DNA of 48,699 nt from Asanoa siamensis (GCF_016862555.1 NZ_BONE01000057.1:1-48699); one strand, 5' to 3'; shown: positions 24,904 through 39,392, counted from the first letter of the stretch. The notes: generated from the letters alone by a model not told the origin. Program-made: numbers and translations.

Positions 24904-25343
24904 AGGTCGCGGACGCGGTCCGGGAGCTTGCCCGTCGCCACGTCGTGGATCGACACCAGATCCAGGATCTCGCGTTCGCTCGCCCGCAGCGCGATCCAGA
25001 CCTCCTGCAGCGCCGCCGCCGCGCCCGTGTAGCCCAGGTCCTCCGGCCGCTGGCCGCGGACATTGGCCAAGGGACCGTCGATCGCCCTGATGACCTGCCC
25101 GAGCCCGATCTCCCGCGCCGGCCGCGCCAGCCAGTAGCCGCCCTCGGGCCCGCGCTGGGCGTGAACCAGGCCCGCCCGGCGCAACTGCAGCAGGATGCTT
25201 TCCAGGAACTTCGGCGGGATCTCCTGTGCCTTCGCCACCTGTTCCGCGGTCATCGGCGAGGGGCCGGCACCGTCCTGGTCAGCGGCGGCGGCCAGTTCCG
25301 CCATGGCGCGCAGCGCGTAGTCGACCCGTGCGGACAGTCGCAT
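24876..25343 (-). CDS. Rrf2-family transcriptional regulator without Fe-S cysteines
   Basis: 155 residues. MRLSARVDYALRAMAELA is the family N-terminus; the winged helix continues through AEQVAKAQEIPPKFLESILLQLRRAGLV and RGPEGGYWLARPAREI (wing), followed by the dimer helix region (LGQVIRAIDGPLANVRG). It lacks the three-cysteine cluster of IscR/NsrR, so it resembles the cysteine-metabolism (CymR-like) or other cluster-free members. The upstream sequence on the minus strand (TACCCGATAGGAT) contains a TAGGAT-like -10 and may hold an autoregulatory site. The gene end is repeated just outside the gene. Confidence 0.93.
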   Translation of the reverse strand: MRLSARVDYALRAMAELAAAADQDGAGPSPMTAEQVAKAQEIPPKFLESILLQLRRAGLVHAQRGPEGGYWLARPAREIGLGQVIRAIDGPLANVRGQRPEDLGYTGAAAALQEVWIALRASEREILDLVSIHDVATGKLPDRVRDLTADPAAWA

Positions 25344-25379
25344 GGTACTAATCCTATCGGGTACGTATATGCGAAAGGA

Positions 25380-26261
25380 TCATGCACCCACGCGGCGGAG
25401 GAGGCCCTCCTGGACCGCGGTGGCGATGTTGGCGCCCGAGGCCGTGAACATCCGGCCCGTGGCCAGGCCCCGGCCGCCCGCGGCCGACGGGCTCCAGCAG
25501 TCGTAGAGGAACCACTCGTCCGCCCGGAACGGACGGTGGAACCACAACGCGTGGTCCAGACTCGCCCCGATCACGCCGCCCGGGCCCCAGACCTCGCCGT
25601 GGACCGACAGGACCGAATCCAGCAGGGTCATGTCCGACGCATACGTCAGGGCGCAGGCGTGCAGCAGCGGGTCGTCCGGCAGCTTGCCGTCGATCCGCAT
25701 CCAGACCCGCTGGTGCGGGTCCGCCCGCCGGTCGCCGGGGGCCACCCAGCCGGGCTCACCCACGTAACGCACGTCCAGCGACCACGGCACCGAGGACCAG
25801 ATGCCGAGGCGCTCCGGGTACGCACCCAGGCGCTCGCGCATCGTCGGCACCTCGTCCGGCCCGGGCACGTCCAGCGGCGCCGGCGCCTGATGGTCCAGGC
25901 CGTCCTCGTGCCGGTGGAACGACGCCGACATGAAGAAGATGGTCTTGTCGTTCTGCACGGCCACCGAGCGGCGGACCGAGAAGGACCGGCCGTCGCGGAT
26001 CTTCTCGACGTGGTACTCGATCGGCTGGCCCGACTCCCCCGGCCGCACGAAGTAGCCGTGCAGCGAGTGGACGGTGCGTGACGGGTCGACGGTGCGACCG
26101 GCCGCCACCAGGGCCTGGGCGGCCACGTGGCCGCCGTACACCCGCTGGAGGCCGACCACCGGGGTCGTGCCGACGAAGACCGACTCCGACTGCCGCGCGA
26201 GGTCGAGCATCCCGACCAGGTAGTCGACCGCCGGTTGCCCGCCCGCGGGGATGTCGGTCAC
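25380..26261 (-). CDS. tesB: Acyl-CoA thioesterase II (TesB type)
   Basis: 293 residues with the double hot-dog fold of TesB. Conserved parts are RVYGGHVAAQALVAAGRTV, VHSLHGYFVRPG, IEYHVEKIRDGRSFSVRRSVAVQ, the catalytic Asp in ASLDHALWFHRPF, and the terminal GRMFTASGANIATAVQEGLLR carrying the catalytic Gln and Ser/Thr. It hydrolyses acyl-CoA to fatty acid and CoA. The GTG start overlaps the pyk stop by four bases (GTGA), so it is translationally coupled to pyruvate kinase. The gene symbol is by family resemblance. Confidence 0.94.
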   Translation of the reverse strand: MTDIPAGGQPAVDYLVGMLDLARQSESVFVGTTPVVGLQRVYGGHVAAQALVAAGRTVDPSRTVHSLHGYFVRPGESGQPIEYHVEKIRDGRSFSVRRSVAVQNDKTIFFMSASFHRHEDGLDHQAPAPLDVPGPDEVPTMRERLGAYPERLGIWSSVPWSLDVRYVGEPGWVAPGDRRADPHQRVWMRIDGKLPDDPLLHACALTYASDMTLLDSVLSVHGEVWGPGGVIGASLDHALWFHRPFRADEWFLYDCWSPSAAGGRGLATGRMFTASGANIATAVQEGLLRRVGA

Positions 26262-27703
26262 AGGCGCGTGACGCTGGCCGGGTCGACCAGCGAGCCGATC
26301 AGGTGCACCCGCAGCGTGTTGGTCGAGCCCGGGGTGCCGGGCGGGCTGCCCGCCACGACCACCACGTAGTCGCCCGGCTCGGCCCGGCCGAGGCCCAGCA
26401 GCGCCTGGTCGACCTGGCGGAACATGTCGTCGGTGTGCTGCACGAACGGCATGTGGAACGTCTCCACACCCCAGCTCAGCGCGAGCTGGGCGCGCACCTC
26501 GGAGACCGGGGTGAAGGCCAGCAGCGGCAGCTCGCAGTGCAGCCGGGCGAGGCGGCGGACCGTGTCGCCCGTCTGGGAGAACGCGACCATCGCCTTGGCG
26601 CCGACCGCGCGGGCGACGTTGGACGCCGCGATGGTCAGGGCGCCGCCGTGCGTACGCGGGTCGTGCTGGAGCCGCGGCACCGGCATCCCGCCGGCCTCCG
26701 TCGTGGCGATGATCTTCGCCATCGTCGAGACCGTGAGCACCGGGTATTTTCCGACGCTCGTCTCGCCCGAGAGCATCAGGGCGTCGGCGCCGTCGAGCAC
26801 CGCGTTGGCCACGTCGGAGGCCTCGGCGCGGGTCGGGCGCGCGTTTTCGATCATGGAGTCGAGCATCTGGGTCGCGACGATGACCGGCTTGGCGTCCTCG
26901 CGGCACATCTGCACGGCGCGCTTCTGCACCAGCGGCACCTGGTCGAGCGGCAACTCGACGCCGAGGTCACCGCGGGCGACCATCACGCCGTCGAACGCGT
27001 CGACGATCTCCTCGAGCCGGTCGACCGCCTCGGGCTTCTCGACCTTGGCCAGGACCGGGCGGCGGACGCCGACCTCGTCCATGATCGCGTGGACCAGCTT
27101 GACGTCGTCGGGCGAGCGGACGAACGAGAGCGCCACCAGGTCGACGCCGAGGCGCAGCGCGAACCGCAGGTCCTCGATGTCCTTCTCGGACAGGGCCGGC
27201 ACGCTGACGTCCACGTTGGGCAGCGAGACGCCCTTGTTGTTGGAGACCGGGCCGCCCTCGATCACCAGGACCCGGATGTCGTTGCCGGTGACCTCGGTGA
27301 CCTCGACCGCGACCTTGCCGTCGTCGATCAGCAGCCGGTCGCCGGGCTTGACCTCCTGCGGCAGCTTCGTATAGGTGCAGGAGACCCGGTCGGCGGTGCC
27401 GGCGACGTCGTCGCTGGTGATCACCACGGAGTCGCCGGTGCGCCACTCGTGCGGGCCGTCCGCGAACCGGCCGAGCCGGATCTTGGGGCCCTGCAGGTCG
27501 GCCAGCACCGCGACCGCGCGGCCGGCCGCGTCGGCGGCCTCGCGCACGAGCTTGTAGACCGCCTCGTGGTCGGCGTGGTCACCGTGGCTGAAGTTGAGCC
27601 GCGCCACGTCCATCCCGGCGTCTACGAGGCCCTGGATCCGCTCCGGTGAGGCGGTCGCTGGGCCCAGCGTGCAGACAATCTTCGCGCGGCGTGTCACGCC
27701 CAT
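26258..27703 (-). CDS. pyk: Pyruvate kinase
   Basis: 481 residues. TRRAKIVCTLGPATASPERI is the start of the TIM barrel. Substrate and metal residues lie in MDVARLNFSHGDH, LADLQGPKIRLG, the catalytic Lys region VLAKVEKPEAV, MVARGDLGVELP and ATQMLDSMIENARPTRAEASDVANAVLDGADALMLSGET. The C-terminal domain (TRTHGGALTIAASNVARAVGAKAMVAFSQTG) is the allosteric part. It converts phosphoenolpyruvate and ADP to pyruvate and ATP. The ATG at 27703 is chosen since the family begins just before TRRAKIV; longer reading adds an atypical tail. Confidence 0.98.
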   Translation of the reverse strand: MGVTRRAKIVCTLGPATASPERIQGLVDAGMDVARLNFSHGDHADHEAVYKLVREAADAAGRAVAVLADLQGPKIRLGRFADGPHEWRTGDSVVITSDDVAGTADRVSCTYTKLPQEVKPGDRLLIDDGKVAVEVTEVTGNDIRVLVIEGGPVSNNKGVSLPNVDVSVPALSEKDIEDLRFALRLGVDLVALSFVRSPDDVKLVHAIMDEVGVRRPVLAKVEKPEAVDRLEEIVDAFDGVMVARGDLGVELPLDQVPLVQKRAVQMCREDAKPVIVATQMLDSMIENARPTRAEASDVANAVLDGADALMLSGETSVGKYPVLTVSTMAKIIATTEAGGMPVPRLQHDPRTHGGALTIAASNVARAVGAKAMVAFSQTGDTVRRLARLHCELPLLAFTPVSEVRAQLALSWGVETFHMPFVQHTDDMFRQVDQALLGLGRAEPGDYVVVVAGSPPGTPGSTNTLRVHLIGSLVDPASVTRL

Positions 27704-27901
27704 GAGGCTAGTCTCTTTCCCGGATCGTCCTCGTAACCGGCTTCTGTCGGGAATCCGAACAGTTGCCGTCACCGCCGTCTTCCACCGCCGGTGACCGTCA
27801 GCGAGCCTACTCCCAGCACGGACGCCGATGGCACCCGACCGACGGCAGCGTGGACCGGGTCCGCAACGTCGAAGACCCGGTCACGCTGCGTAGGAAAAGC
27901 G

Positions 27902-29369
27902 TCACGCCGCCAACGGTACGGCGGCCGGATCGACCGGCGTCGGCAGCTCGCCCTCGCCCCCGAGGTAGGAGTGGATGGCCGCCGCGGCCGCCCGCCCCTC
28001 GGCGATCGCCCAGACGATCAGCGAGGCGCCCCGGTGCATGTCGCCGGCGACGAAGACCCCGTCGGTGCCGGTCTGCCAGTCCGACCGGGCATCGACCGCG
28101 CCGCGCCCGTTGCGCACCACACCGAGCTGGTCCAGCAGCGGCTGCGGCTCGGTGCCGTCGAAGCCGATGGCCAGCAGCACGATGTCGGCCGGCAGCTCCC
28201 GCTCGGAGCCCGGCACCACCTCGATGATCCGCTTGCCGTCGACCTTGGTCACCGTCACCTCGGCGATCCGGACCGCCTTCACGGCGCCGGTGCCGTCGTG
28301 CACGAACTCCTGCACCCCGACGGCGAAGTCGCGCCCGCCGCCCTCCTCGTGGGCCGGGTAGTTGCGCAGGATCCACGGCCAGGTCGGCCACGGGTCCCGG
28401 GCCTCGTCGCGGATCGCGGGCGGCTCCGGGTAGAGGTCGAGCTGGAAGACCTGCGCCGCGCCCTGCCGGTGGGCCACGCCCAGGCAGTCGGCCGCGGTGT
28501 CGCCGCCACCGATGATCACGACATTCTTACCGGCGGCGTCGATCGGGGTGGTGGAGGCCAACCCGGCCGCCACCCGGTTGGCCGGCACGAGGTGCTCCAT
28601 GGCCAGGTGTACGCCGCGCAGCCCGCGCCCGGGCGTCGCCGGGGTGTCGCGGCCCTGCAGCGCGCCGCAGGCCAGCAGCACCGCGTCGAACTCGGCCCGG
28701 AGCTGGTCGGCCGTCACGTCGACGCCGACGTTGACGCCGGTCTCGAAGACCACGCCCTCGGCGAGGAGCTGCTCGACCCGGCGGTCGATGTGTGACTTCT
28801 CGAGCTTGAAGTCGGGGATGCCGAACCGCATCAGCCCGCCGACCCGGTCGTCGCGCTCGAAGACCGTGACGGCGTGCCCGGCCCGGGCGAGCTGCTGGGC
28901 CGCCGCGAGGCCCGCGGGGCCGGAGCCGACCACCGCGACCCGCTTGCCGGACGCGTGCCCGGCCGGCTGCGGCGTGACCAGCCCGAGGTCGAACGCGCGG
29001 TTGGCGATCTCCACCTCGACCTGCTTGATCGTCACCGCCGCGCCGCCCGCGATGCTGAGCACGCAGGCGGCCTCGCACGGCGCGGGGCAGAGCCGCCCGG
29101 TGAACTCCGGGAAGTTGTTGGTCGCGTGCAGGGACTCGGCCGCGCCCGCCCACTGCCCGGTGCGGACCAGGTCGTTCCAGTCCGGGATCCGGTTGCCGAG
29201 CGGGCAGCCCTGGTGGCAGAACGGGATGCCGCAGTCCATGCACCGACTGGCCTGCTCACGGATCAGCCCGTCGTCGGCCGACGGGTAGACCTCGCGCCAG
29301 TCCTGGATGCGGACCGGCACCGGTCGCCGCTCCGGGAGCCGGCGCCCGTGGCGCAGGAAACCCTGTGGA

Positions 29370-29377
<8 letters not shown>
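27902..29377 (-). CDS. gltD: Glutamate synthase small subunit
   Basis: 491 residues. The N-terminal ferredoxin-like part has two cysteine groups (C46, C49, C54, C58 and C97, C101, C105) for [4Fe-4S] clusters. The FAD motif [14 protein letters not shown] (147-160) and the NADPH motif [12 protein letters not shown] follow, with [12 protein letters not shown] for flavin. It passes electrons from NADPH to the large subunit to convert glutamine and 2-oxoglutarate to two glutamates. The GTG start overlaps the end of gltB by 8 nt. Confidence 0.98.
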
Positions 29378-33926
<4,549 letters not shown>

Positions 33927-34064
33927 CGGGCCTCCACGGTCGTCTCGGTCACGCTGATTTCAGGTTCGGGACGACGTCGGCCCTGCTGGGTCTTCTGAGT
34001 TTACGTGAATGCCGGCCCTCATCCGCCAGGACGTATTGATCACACGCCCAGAGTCTGAGATGTG

Positions 34065-34070
34065 TACTCT
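34065..34070 (+). promoter_or_regulatory. Possible -10 box for a leaderless transcript
   Basis: TACTCT, preceded by TGTG, sits six bases before the GTG at 34077, the placement expected for a leaderless actinobacterial mRNA. No ribosome site is visible. The interval to gltB is only 135 bp and must also carry the gltB promoter. Confidence 0.4.
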
Positions 34071-34076
34071 CGCGCG

Positions 34077-34919
34077 GTGACTACCCCCGATCCTGCTCTG
34101 CTGCGCCGCTTGGAGACGTTCTACGACGCGCTGCCCCGGTTCAGCGCGCATGCGGAGGACTTCGGCGGTCTCGTCCTGTTCGTACGCGACGGCGCGGGCT
34201 GGCCGTTCTACGCCCGTCCGCGCCTCGACGGCGCGGAGCCCCCGTCGGCGGCCGACATCATGGCCGCCCGCGAGCGGCAGCGCGAGCTGGGCCTGCCGGA
34301 GGCGTTCGAGTGGGTCCACGAGAACTCCCCCGACCTGCTCCCGGTCGCCCGCTCGGCCGGCCTGGCGGTGCTCGAGGCGCCGCTGATGGTGCTGGACCCG
34401 GCGGCACTGCCCACCACCGCCGCGCCGGGGGTCCGGCTGCTCGACCCCGCGTCGGCGACCTTCGCCGCCGACACCGAGCTGTCGCGGGCGGTCGCGGCCG
34501 TGGGCTTCGGCACACCGGGTACGGCGGCCGGTGCGGCCGGCCCCGCCGAGCGCGACGCGGCCCGGGTCGAGATCGACGCGGCGGCCGTCGACGACGAGCG
34601 CGCGGCGATCGTCGGGGGCCGGCGGTTCACCGCGGTCGCCACGGTGCCGGACGCCGGCGTGGTGGCCAGCGGCATCGGCATGCGGGCCGGCGACGTGGTG
34701 GAGATCGCCGGGGTGGCCACGCTGCCCGCGTTCCGCCGGCGGGGCCTGGGCGCGGCTGTGACCCTGACACTGGCCCGGCACGCGCTCGACTCGGGCGCCG
34801 GTGTGGTCTTCCTCTCGGCCAGCGACATGGACGTGGCCCGGGTCTACCTGAGCGTCGGCTTCCGCCGCGTCGGCACCGCCTGCATCGCCGAACCGGCCCC
34901 GGTGACCGCGCCGGCCTGA
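34077..34919 (+). CDS. GNAT-family acetyltransferase with an N-terminal extension
   Basis: 280 residues from GTG 34077 (GTG 34062 would add five). The C-terminal half is a GNAT domain: GDVVEIAGVATLPAFRRRGLGAAVTLTLARHALDSGA has the acetyl-CoA motif RRRGLGA, and DMDVARVYLSVGFRRVGTACI is motif B. The N-terminal half (PALLRRLETFYDALPRFSAHAEDFGGLVLFVRDG) is a degenerate partner domain of the two-lobed actinobacterial type. Substrate unknown. Divergent from gltB; the next gene converges. Confidence 0.85.
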   Translation: MTTPDPALLRRLETFYDALPRFSAHAEDFGGLVLFVRDGAGWPFYARPRLDGAEPPSAADIMAARERQRELGLPEAFEWVHENSPDLLPVARSAGLAVLEAPLMVLDPAALPTTAAPGVRLLDPASATFAADTELSRAVAAVGFGTPGTAAGAAGPAERDAARVEIDAAAVDDERAAIVGGRRFTAVATVPDAGVVASGIGMRAGDVVEIAGVATLPAFRRRGLGAAVTLTLARHALDSGAGVVFLSASDMDVARVYLSVGFRRVGTACIAEPAPVTAPA

Positions 34920-34930
34920 TCCGCCGTCGG

Positions 34931-37900
34931 TCAGGCCGGGTCGGCCGTGGCCGGCAGGGCCGGGACCATCGGCTCCGGCTCGGTGACCAGGGTGTCCAGG
35001 TTCGCGGTCTGGCCCGCGCGATGCGCCGCGGTGTAGGCGTCCGCGCCGAGCAGCGTGCGCAGGCCTGCCGCGGTGGCGGCCAGGTCGTAGAGCTCGCACG
35101 CCGGCACCGGCGTGCCCAGCTCCGTGCGGATCGTCGCCGCCGCGCCGAGCAGGGCCGCGCCGCGGTCGGCGGCGCCGACGACGCGGGCCGCCTCGGCCAG
35201 GGCCTCCAGGACGCTGGCCGTGCGCCAGCGGTCGCCGACCTGGCGGTGGGTGGCCAGGCTGCGGACCAGGTGGGCGACCGCGCGTCCGGTGCGGCCGGCG
35301 CGCAGGTCCACCAGGCCGCGCAGGTTGTGCGCCCAGCCCAGGCCCTCCGGGAAGGCCAGGGCGGTGAACCGGTCGAGGGCCGTGTCCAGGAGCGAGGCGG
35401 CACGGTCGGCGTCGCCGCGGTAGAGGGCGACCGCGCCGAGATTCAGGACCGCCGTGGCGGCCGCCTCCGGGTCGCCCAGCCGTTCGAAGCCGTCGTGGGC
35501 CAGGCGCAGCTTGGCCTCCGCGCGGTCGACGTCCGTGGCCAGCCAGGCGGTGAAGCCGCGCAGCAGCGCCGACTGGGCGACGCCCCACGGGTCGTCGTGC
35601 ACGTCGAACAGCCGGGCGGCCGCGTCGAGGTGCGCGGCGGAGGCTTTGTATTCGGCGCGTTCCCGGGCGACCGAGCCCAGCGTCAGCTCGACCCGGGCCT
35701 CGCCGAGCGGGTCGCCCGCGGCCCGGCAGGCGGCCCGGCCGGCCGCGGCGTGCCCGGCCGCACCGGGGTAGTCGCAGAGCAGCATGGCCAGCATCGCCGC
35801 GCCGGCCAGGGCCTTGGCCCGCAGCGTGGCGGGCGCCGCCGGGTGCCGGGCCAGCGCGGCGACCAGCCACCCGCGGCCGTCGCGGTACCAGCCCTCCAGC
35901 CGGCAGTAGTTGGCCAGCGCGCCGGCCAGGCGCAGGTCGCCGTAGGGCTCGACGTCGGCGCCGCCGAGCCAGCCCATCGCCACCCGCAGGTTGGCGCCCT
36001 CGCGGCGCAGGCGGTTGAGCCACCAACCCTGCGCCGAGCCGCGCAGACCGCTCTCGGCCCGCTCGGCCAGGGCGAGGAAGTGCCGGGCGTGCGCCTGCCG
36101 CGCCGCGCCCTCGGCGGCCGCGGCCCGCAGCCGGGCCAGCGCGTGCCGGTGGATCGGCATCAGCATCCGGTAGCGGGCGTCGACCCCGGGCCGCTGGGTC
36201 TCCACCAGCGACGCCTCGACCAGCGCGGCGAGGTCGTCGGCCGCGGACGCGCCGGCCACCGCGGTGGCGGCCTCGGCGTCGAACCCGCCGGCGAAGACGG
36301 CCAGCCGGTCGAACAACAGCCGGGCGGACGGGCCGAGCTGGTCCACACTGGACTCGACAGCCGCGGCGACCGTGCGGTGCCGGGCCGGTGCGGTCGGGTC
36401 GGGGCTGCGCAGCACGCTCTGGTCGGACCGCAGCCGGGCCACGATCTCCGGGACCGACAGCACCGGCATCCGGGCGGCGGCGAGCTCGATGGCCAGCGGC
36501 AGCCCGTCGAGCTCGGCGCAGAGCCGGGCCACCGCGGTCGCGTCGGACTCCGGCACCGGCCGGCCGGAGCGGGCCCGCGCGCGTTCGAGGAAGAGCCGGC
36601 TGGCCGGATGCGCCGCGAGGCCCGCGATGGTGTGCTCGCCGTCGGGCGCCGGGCCGGACAGGGGCGGCACCGGCACGGTCGCCTCGTCGGGCAGCCGCAA
36701 CGCGACCCGGCTGGTCGACAGGATCCGCAGCGCCGGACAGCGCGCCAGCAGCACACCGGCGAGGTCGGCCGCGCCGGCGACGACGTGCTCGCAGTTGTCG
36801 AGCACGAGCAGGCCCTCGCCGGTGCCGAGCACGCCGGCCAGCGTGTCGGCGATCGCCCGGCCGGGCTCGTCCCGCACACCGAGCGCCGCAGCGACGGCCA
36901 CCGCCACCCGCGCCGGGTCGTCGACGACGCTCAGGTCGACGAACCAGACCAGCTTGTGGTCGGCGGCCACGGAGACCGCGAGCCGGGTCTTGCCGCTGCC
37001 GCCGGGACCGGTCAACGTCACCAGCCGCTCGTCGGCGAGGCGCCCGGCCACCCGGGCGGCCAGCCGCTCGCGGCCGATCAGCGGGGTCAGCGGCACCGGC
37101 AGGCCGGCGCGGGCCACCACCGGGGCCGGGGGCGGGGGCGGGCACGGCTCGGGCCGCTCCCACCAGGTCGCCAGGCCGCCCGAGCGGACCAGCGCCGCGA
37201 TCTCGCCGAGGCGGCGCCCCGGCTCCACGCCCAGGTTGTCGGCGACGGCGAGCACGGCCCGGTCGTAGACCTCGGCGGCCGCCCGCCGGCCGTGGGCGAA
37301 CGCCGTGGCGGTGAGCAGCAGCTCCCAGAGCCGCTCGCGCAGCGGATGCCGGGCCAGCGCGCGTTCGAGGTCGGCGACCGCCTCCTGCGCGGCGGTCTGG
37401 GCGGCCGTGCCCGCGGCCACGGCGTCGGGGTCGGCGGCCGGTGCGCCCGCGGCGGTCAGCGCGGCGGCGACCCGGCGCAGCAGGCACTCCCAGCGGTCCT
37501 CGATCGCCGCGGCGCGCATCTGCACGAGGCGGGTGCGCTCGGCCTGCACCCAGCCGAGCGGGTTGACGGCGGTGCCGGCCAGCGGGTCGCCGTCGAGGTC
37601 GACCTGCCAGAGCCGCAACGCGGTGGCGAACCGGGCCGACGCACCGGCCAGGTCGCCCTCGGCCATCACCTCACGGGCGCGGCGCAGCAGGTGGGTGAAC
37701 CGGGTGGCGTCGACGGACCGGCCGGGCAGCCGCAGCACCAGCCCGTCCGGCGTGCGGCCCAGCGCCGTGGGAGCGCCGGCGTCGGCGAGCGCGGTGGCGA
37801 GCGCGTCGTAGGCGGTCTCGAGCCGCTCCCCCGCGCCCGCGCCGCGCTGCCGCGGCACCGTCCACAGTGCTGAGCCGATCAGCTCGACCGGCACCGTCTC

Positions 37901-38113
37901 ACCTGGACGGAGCGCGAGCAGGCCGAGCAGGTCGCGGGCGGCCGGCGGCAACGGCACCGCGGCGCCGTCGACCAGCAGCCGGACCGGCCCCAGCAGGCAG
38001 GCCTCCGCGCGGACGGACCGATGCCCGTCGATCGCTGGCGACCCACCCTCGTCCACGACGCACCCTTCCGTCCGGTAGCCGGTAGTCTGCCCGTTCGCGC
38101 GCACCATGGTCAT
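34931..38113 (-). CDS. AfsR/SARP-like regulator with BTAD, NB-ARC-type ATPase and TPR
   Basis: About 1060 residues. The N-terminal OmpR-like winged helix (CLLGPVRLLVDGAAVPLPPAARDLLGLLALRPG) is followed by a BTAD domain (SVDATRFTHLLRRAREVMAEGDL ... AVADNLGVEPGRRL). The STAND ATPase has Walker A LTGPGGSGKTRLA, Walker B GLLVLDNCEHV and RILSTSR. TPR-like helices fill the last 400 residues. This is the layout of AfsR-type activators of secondary metabolism, which open promoters after ATP and phospho-signal input. The start is uncertain (GTG 38128, ATG 38113 or 38107); the GAGGTG upstream does not decide. It follows a FAD monooxygenase in the same direction. Confidence 0.88.
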   Translation of the reverse strand: MTMVRANGQTTGYRTEGCVVDEGGSPAIDGHRSVRAEACLLGPVRLLVDGAAVPLPPAARDLLGLLALRPGETVPVELIGSALWTVPRQRGAGAGERLETAYDALATALADAGAPTALGRTPDGLVLRLPGRSVDATRFTHLLRRAREVMAEGDLAGASARFATALRLWQVDLDGDPLAGTAVNPLGWVQAERTRLVQMRAAAIEDRWECLLRRVAAALTAAGAPAADPDAVAAGTAAQTAAQEAVADLERALARHPLRERLWELLLTATAFAHGRRAAAEVYDRAVLAVADNLGVEPGRRLGEIAALVRSGGLATWWERPEPCPPPPPAPVVARAGLPVPLTPLIGRERLAARVAGRLADERLVTLTGPGGSGKTRLAVSVAADHKLVWFVDLSVVDDPARVAVAVAAALGVRDEPGRAIADTLAGVLGTGEGLLVLDNCEHVVAGAADLAGVLLARCPALRILSTSRVALRLPDEATVPVPPLSGPAPDGEHTIAGLAAHPASRLFLERARARSGRPVPESDATAVARLCAELDGLPLAIELAAARMPVLSVPEIVARLRSDQSVLRSPDPTAPARHRTVAAAVESSVDQLGPSARLLFDRLAVFAGGFDAEAATAVAGASAADDLAALVEASLVETQRPGVDARYRMLMPIHRHALARLRAAAAEGAARQAHARHFLALAERAESGLRGSAQGWWLNRLRREGANLRVAMGWLGGADVEPYGDLRLAGALANYCRLEGWYRDGRGWLVAALARHPAAPATLRAKALAGAAMLAMLLCDYPGAAGHAAAGRAACRAAGDPLGEARVELTLGSVARERAEYKASAAHLDAAARLFDVHDDPWGVAQSALLRGFTAWLATDVDRAEAKLRLAHDGFERLGDPEAAATAVLNLGAVALYRGDADRAASLLDTALDRFTALAFPEGLGWAHNLRGLVDLRAGRTGRAVAHLVRSLATHRQVGDRWRTASVLEALAEAARVVGAADRGAALLGAAATIRTELGTPVPACELYDLAATAAGLRTLLGADAYTAAHRAGQTANLDTLVTEPEPMVPALPATADPA

Positions 38114-38160
38114 GGCACGTTCGGCCACCTCGGCCGGTTGCTCGGCCGCTTACGCCTCGG

Positions 38161-39360
38161 TCACGCGGGGGGCCGCCACTGTGCGGCGGTGCTGGCCGCG
38201 CTGCCCAGCAGGCGCGGGGTGATCTGGCCGAGCGCCGCGTCGCGGGCGCGCAGCGCGAGCCGGCCGCGGGTCTGCAGCACCGCCGACATCCGGCGGGTCT
38301 GGCGGACCATCGTGGCGGCGCGAGGCCGGCGCTCCCGGTCGTAGCCCTCGATCGCCCGCCGCAACGGGAGGCCGGGCTCGGCGTCGCGGACCGCGGCGGC
38401 GAGGGTGGCCGCGTCCTCGAACGCCAGGCAGGCGCCCTGGCCGAGGTGGTGCGGCATGGCGTGGGCGGCGTCGCCCAGCAGCACGACGCCGCCGGGCCCC
38501 GACGCGAAGGCGTAGGCCCGGGGCAGCGGCCGGAGCTCACGGACCTCCTGCTGCACGAGGTCGTCGGGCTCGGTCGCGTCGAGCAGGTCGGCGATCGGGG
38601 CGGGCCAGTCGGCGTACCACCGGCGCAGCAGGCCGAGTTGCGTCGCCGGCGGCTCGGGGCGGGGGGCACCGGCCGCCGTGGCGACCCAGTAGACGCCGCC
38701 GCGCGTGGAGGCGCCCGACGAGCCGCGCTCGCCGAGCGAGGCGGCCACGAAGCGGTAGCCGGCGCCGAGCGTCTCGCCGCCGACCGGGCGGCCCTCGATG
38801 GTCTTCGGCGCCCTGTACCACGGGATGACCGCGCGCCAGGCGGTGCAGCCGGAGCTGACCACCGCCGACGCCGGCGCCAGCCGGGCGCGGACCGCGCTGT
38901 CGATGCCGTCGGCGGCCACCACCAGGTCGGCGGCGAACACCTGGCGGCCGGCGGTCACGGCTGGCCGGTCGTTGGCGCCCGTGCGCGCGTCGTCGACCCG
39001 GATGCCGGTGCGGATGTCGAGCCGGTCGCCCAGCCCGGCGATCAGCGCGTCGTGCAGGTCCTCGCGGTGGACGACCACCGGCGCCCGGTGGGGCGCGACA
39101 GGGCGCGGCTGCACGAGCCAGTGGCCGTCGGGCCGGCGCACGCCGGTCTCGCCGACCGGCGTGCCGATCGCGTCGAGGCCGTCACCGAGGCCGAGGGCGC
39201 GCAGCGCGCGGATGCCGTTGGGCCAGAGCACCAGGGCCGTCTGGCCCGGCCGCACCCGGTCGGCCCGCTCCAGCAGCGTCACCTGCCAGCCCGAGCGGGC
39301 CAGCGCGCCGGCCACAGCCAGGCCGCCGATCCCGGCGCCCACCACGACGGCCGTACGCAT
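38161..39360 (-). CDS. FAD-dependent aromatic hydroxylase/monooxygenase
   Basis: 399 residues of the p-hydroxybenzoate hydroxylase-like flavoproteins. The FAD GxGxxG is VVGAGIGGLAVAGALA (residues 6-21), the DG motif is VVAADGIDSAVRARL, and the GD motif is GVVLLGDAAHAMPHHLGQGACLAFEDA. It uses NAD(P)H and O2 to hydroxylate an aromatic or polyketide-like substrate, unknown here. GGAGAGG lies 8 bp before the ATG at 39360. Its neighbour is an AfsR-like regulator, yet no biosynthetic cluster is visible, so a role in natural-product metabolism is only suggestive. Confidence 0.93.
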   Translation of the reverse strand: MRTAVVVGAGIGGLAVAGALARSGWQVTLLERADRVRPGQTALVLWPNGIRALRALGLGDGLDAIGTPVGETGVRRPDGHWLVQPRPVAPHRAPVVVHREDLHDALIAGLGDRLDIRTGIRVDDARTGANDRPAVTAGRQVFAADLVVAADGIDSAVRARLAPASAVVSSGCTAWRAVIPWYRAPKTIEGRPVGGETLGAGYRFVAASLGERGSSGASTRGGVYWVATAAGAPRPEPPATQLGLLRRWYADWPAPIADLLDATEPDDLVQQEVRELRPLPRAYAFASGPGGVVLLGDAAHAMPHHLGQGACLAFEDAATLAAAVRDAEPGLPLRRAIEGYDRERRPRAATMVRQTRRMSAVLQTRGRLALRARDAALGQITPRLLGSAASTAAQWRPPA

Positions 39361-39392
39361 CGGCACCGCCTCTCCGGGGTGGTCGTGGTGGG

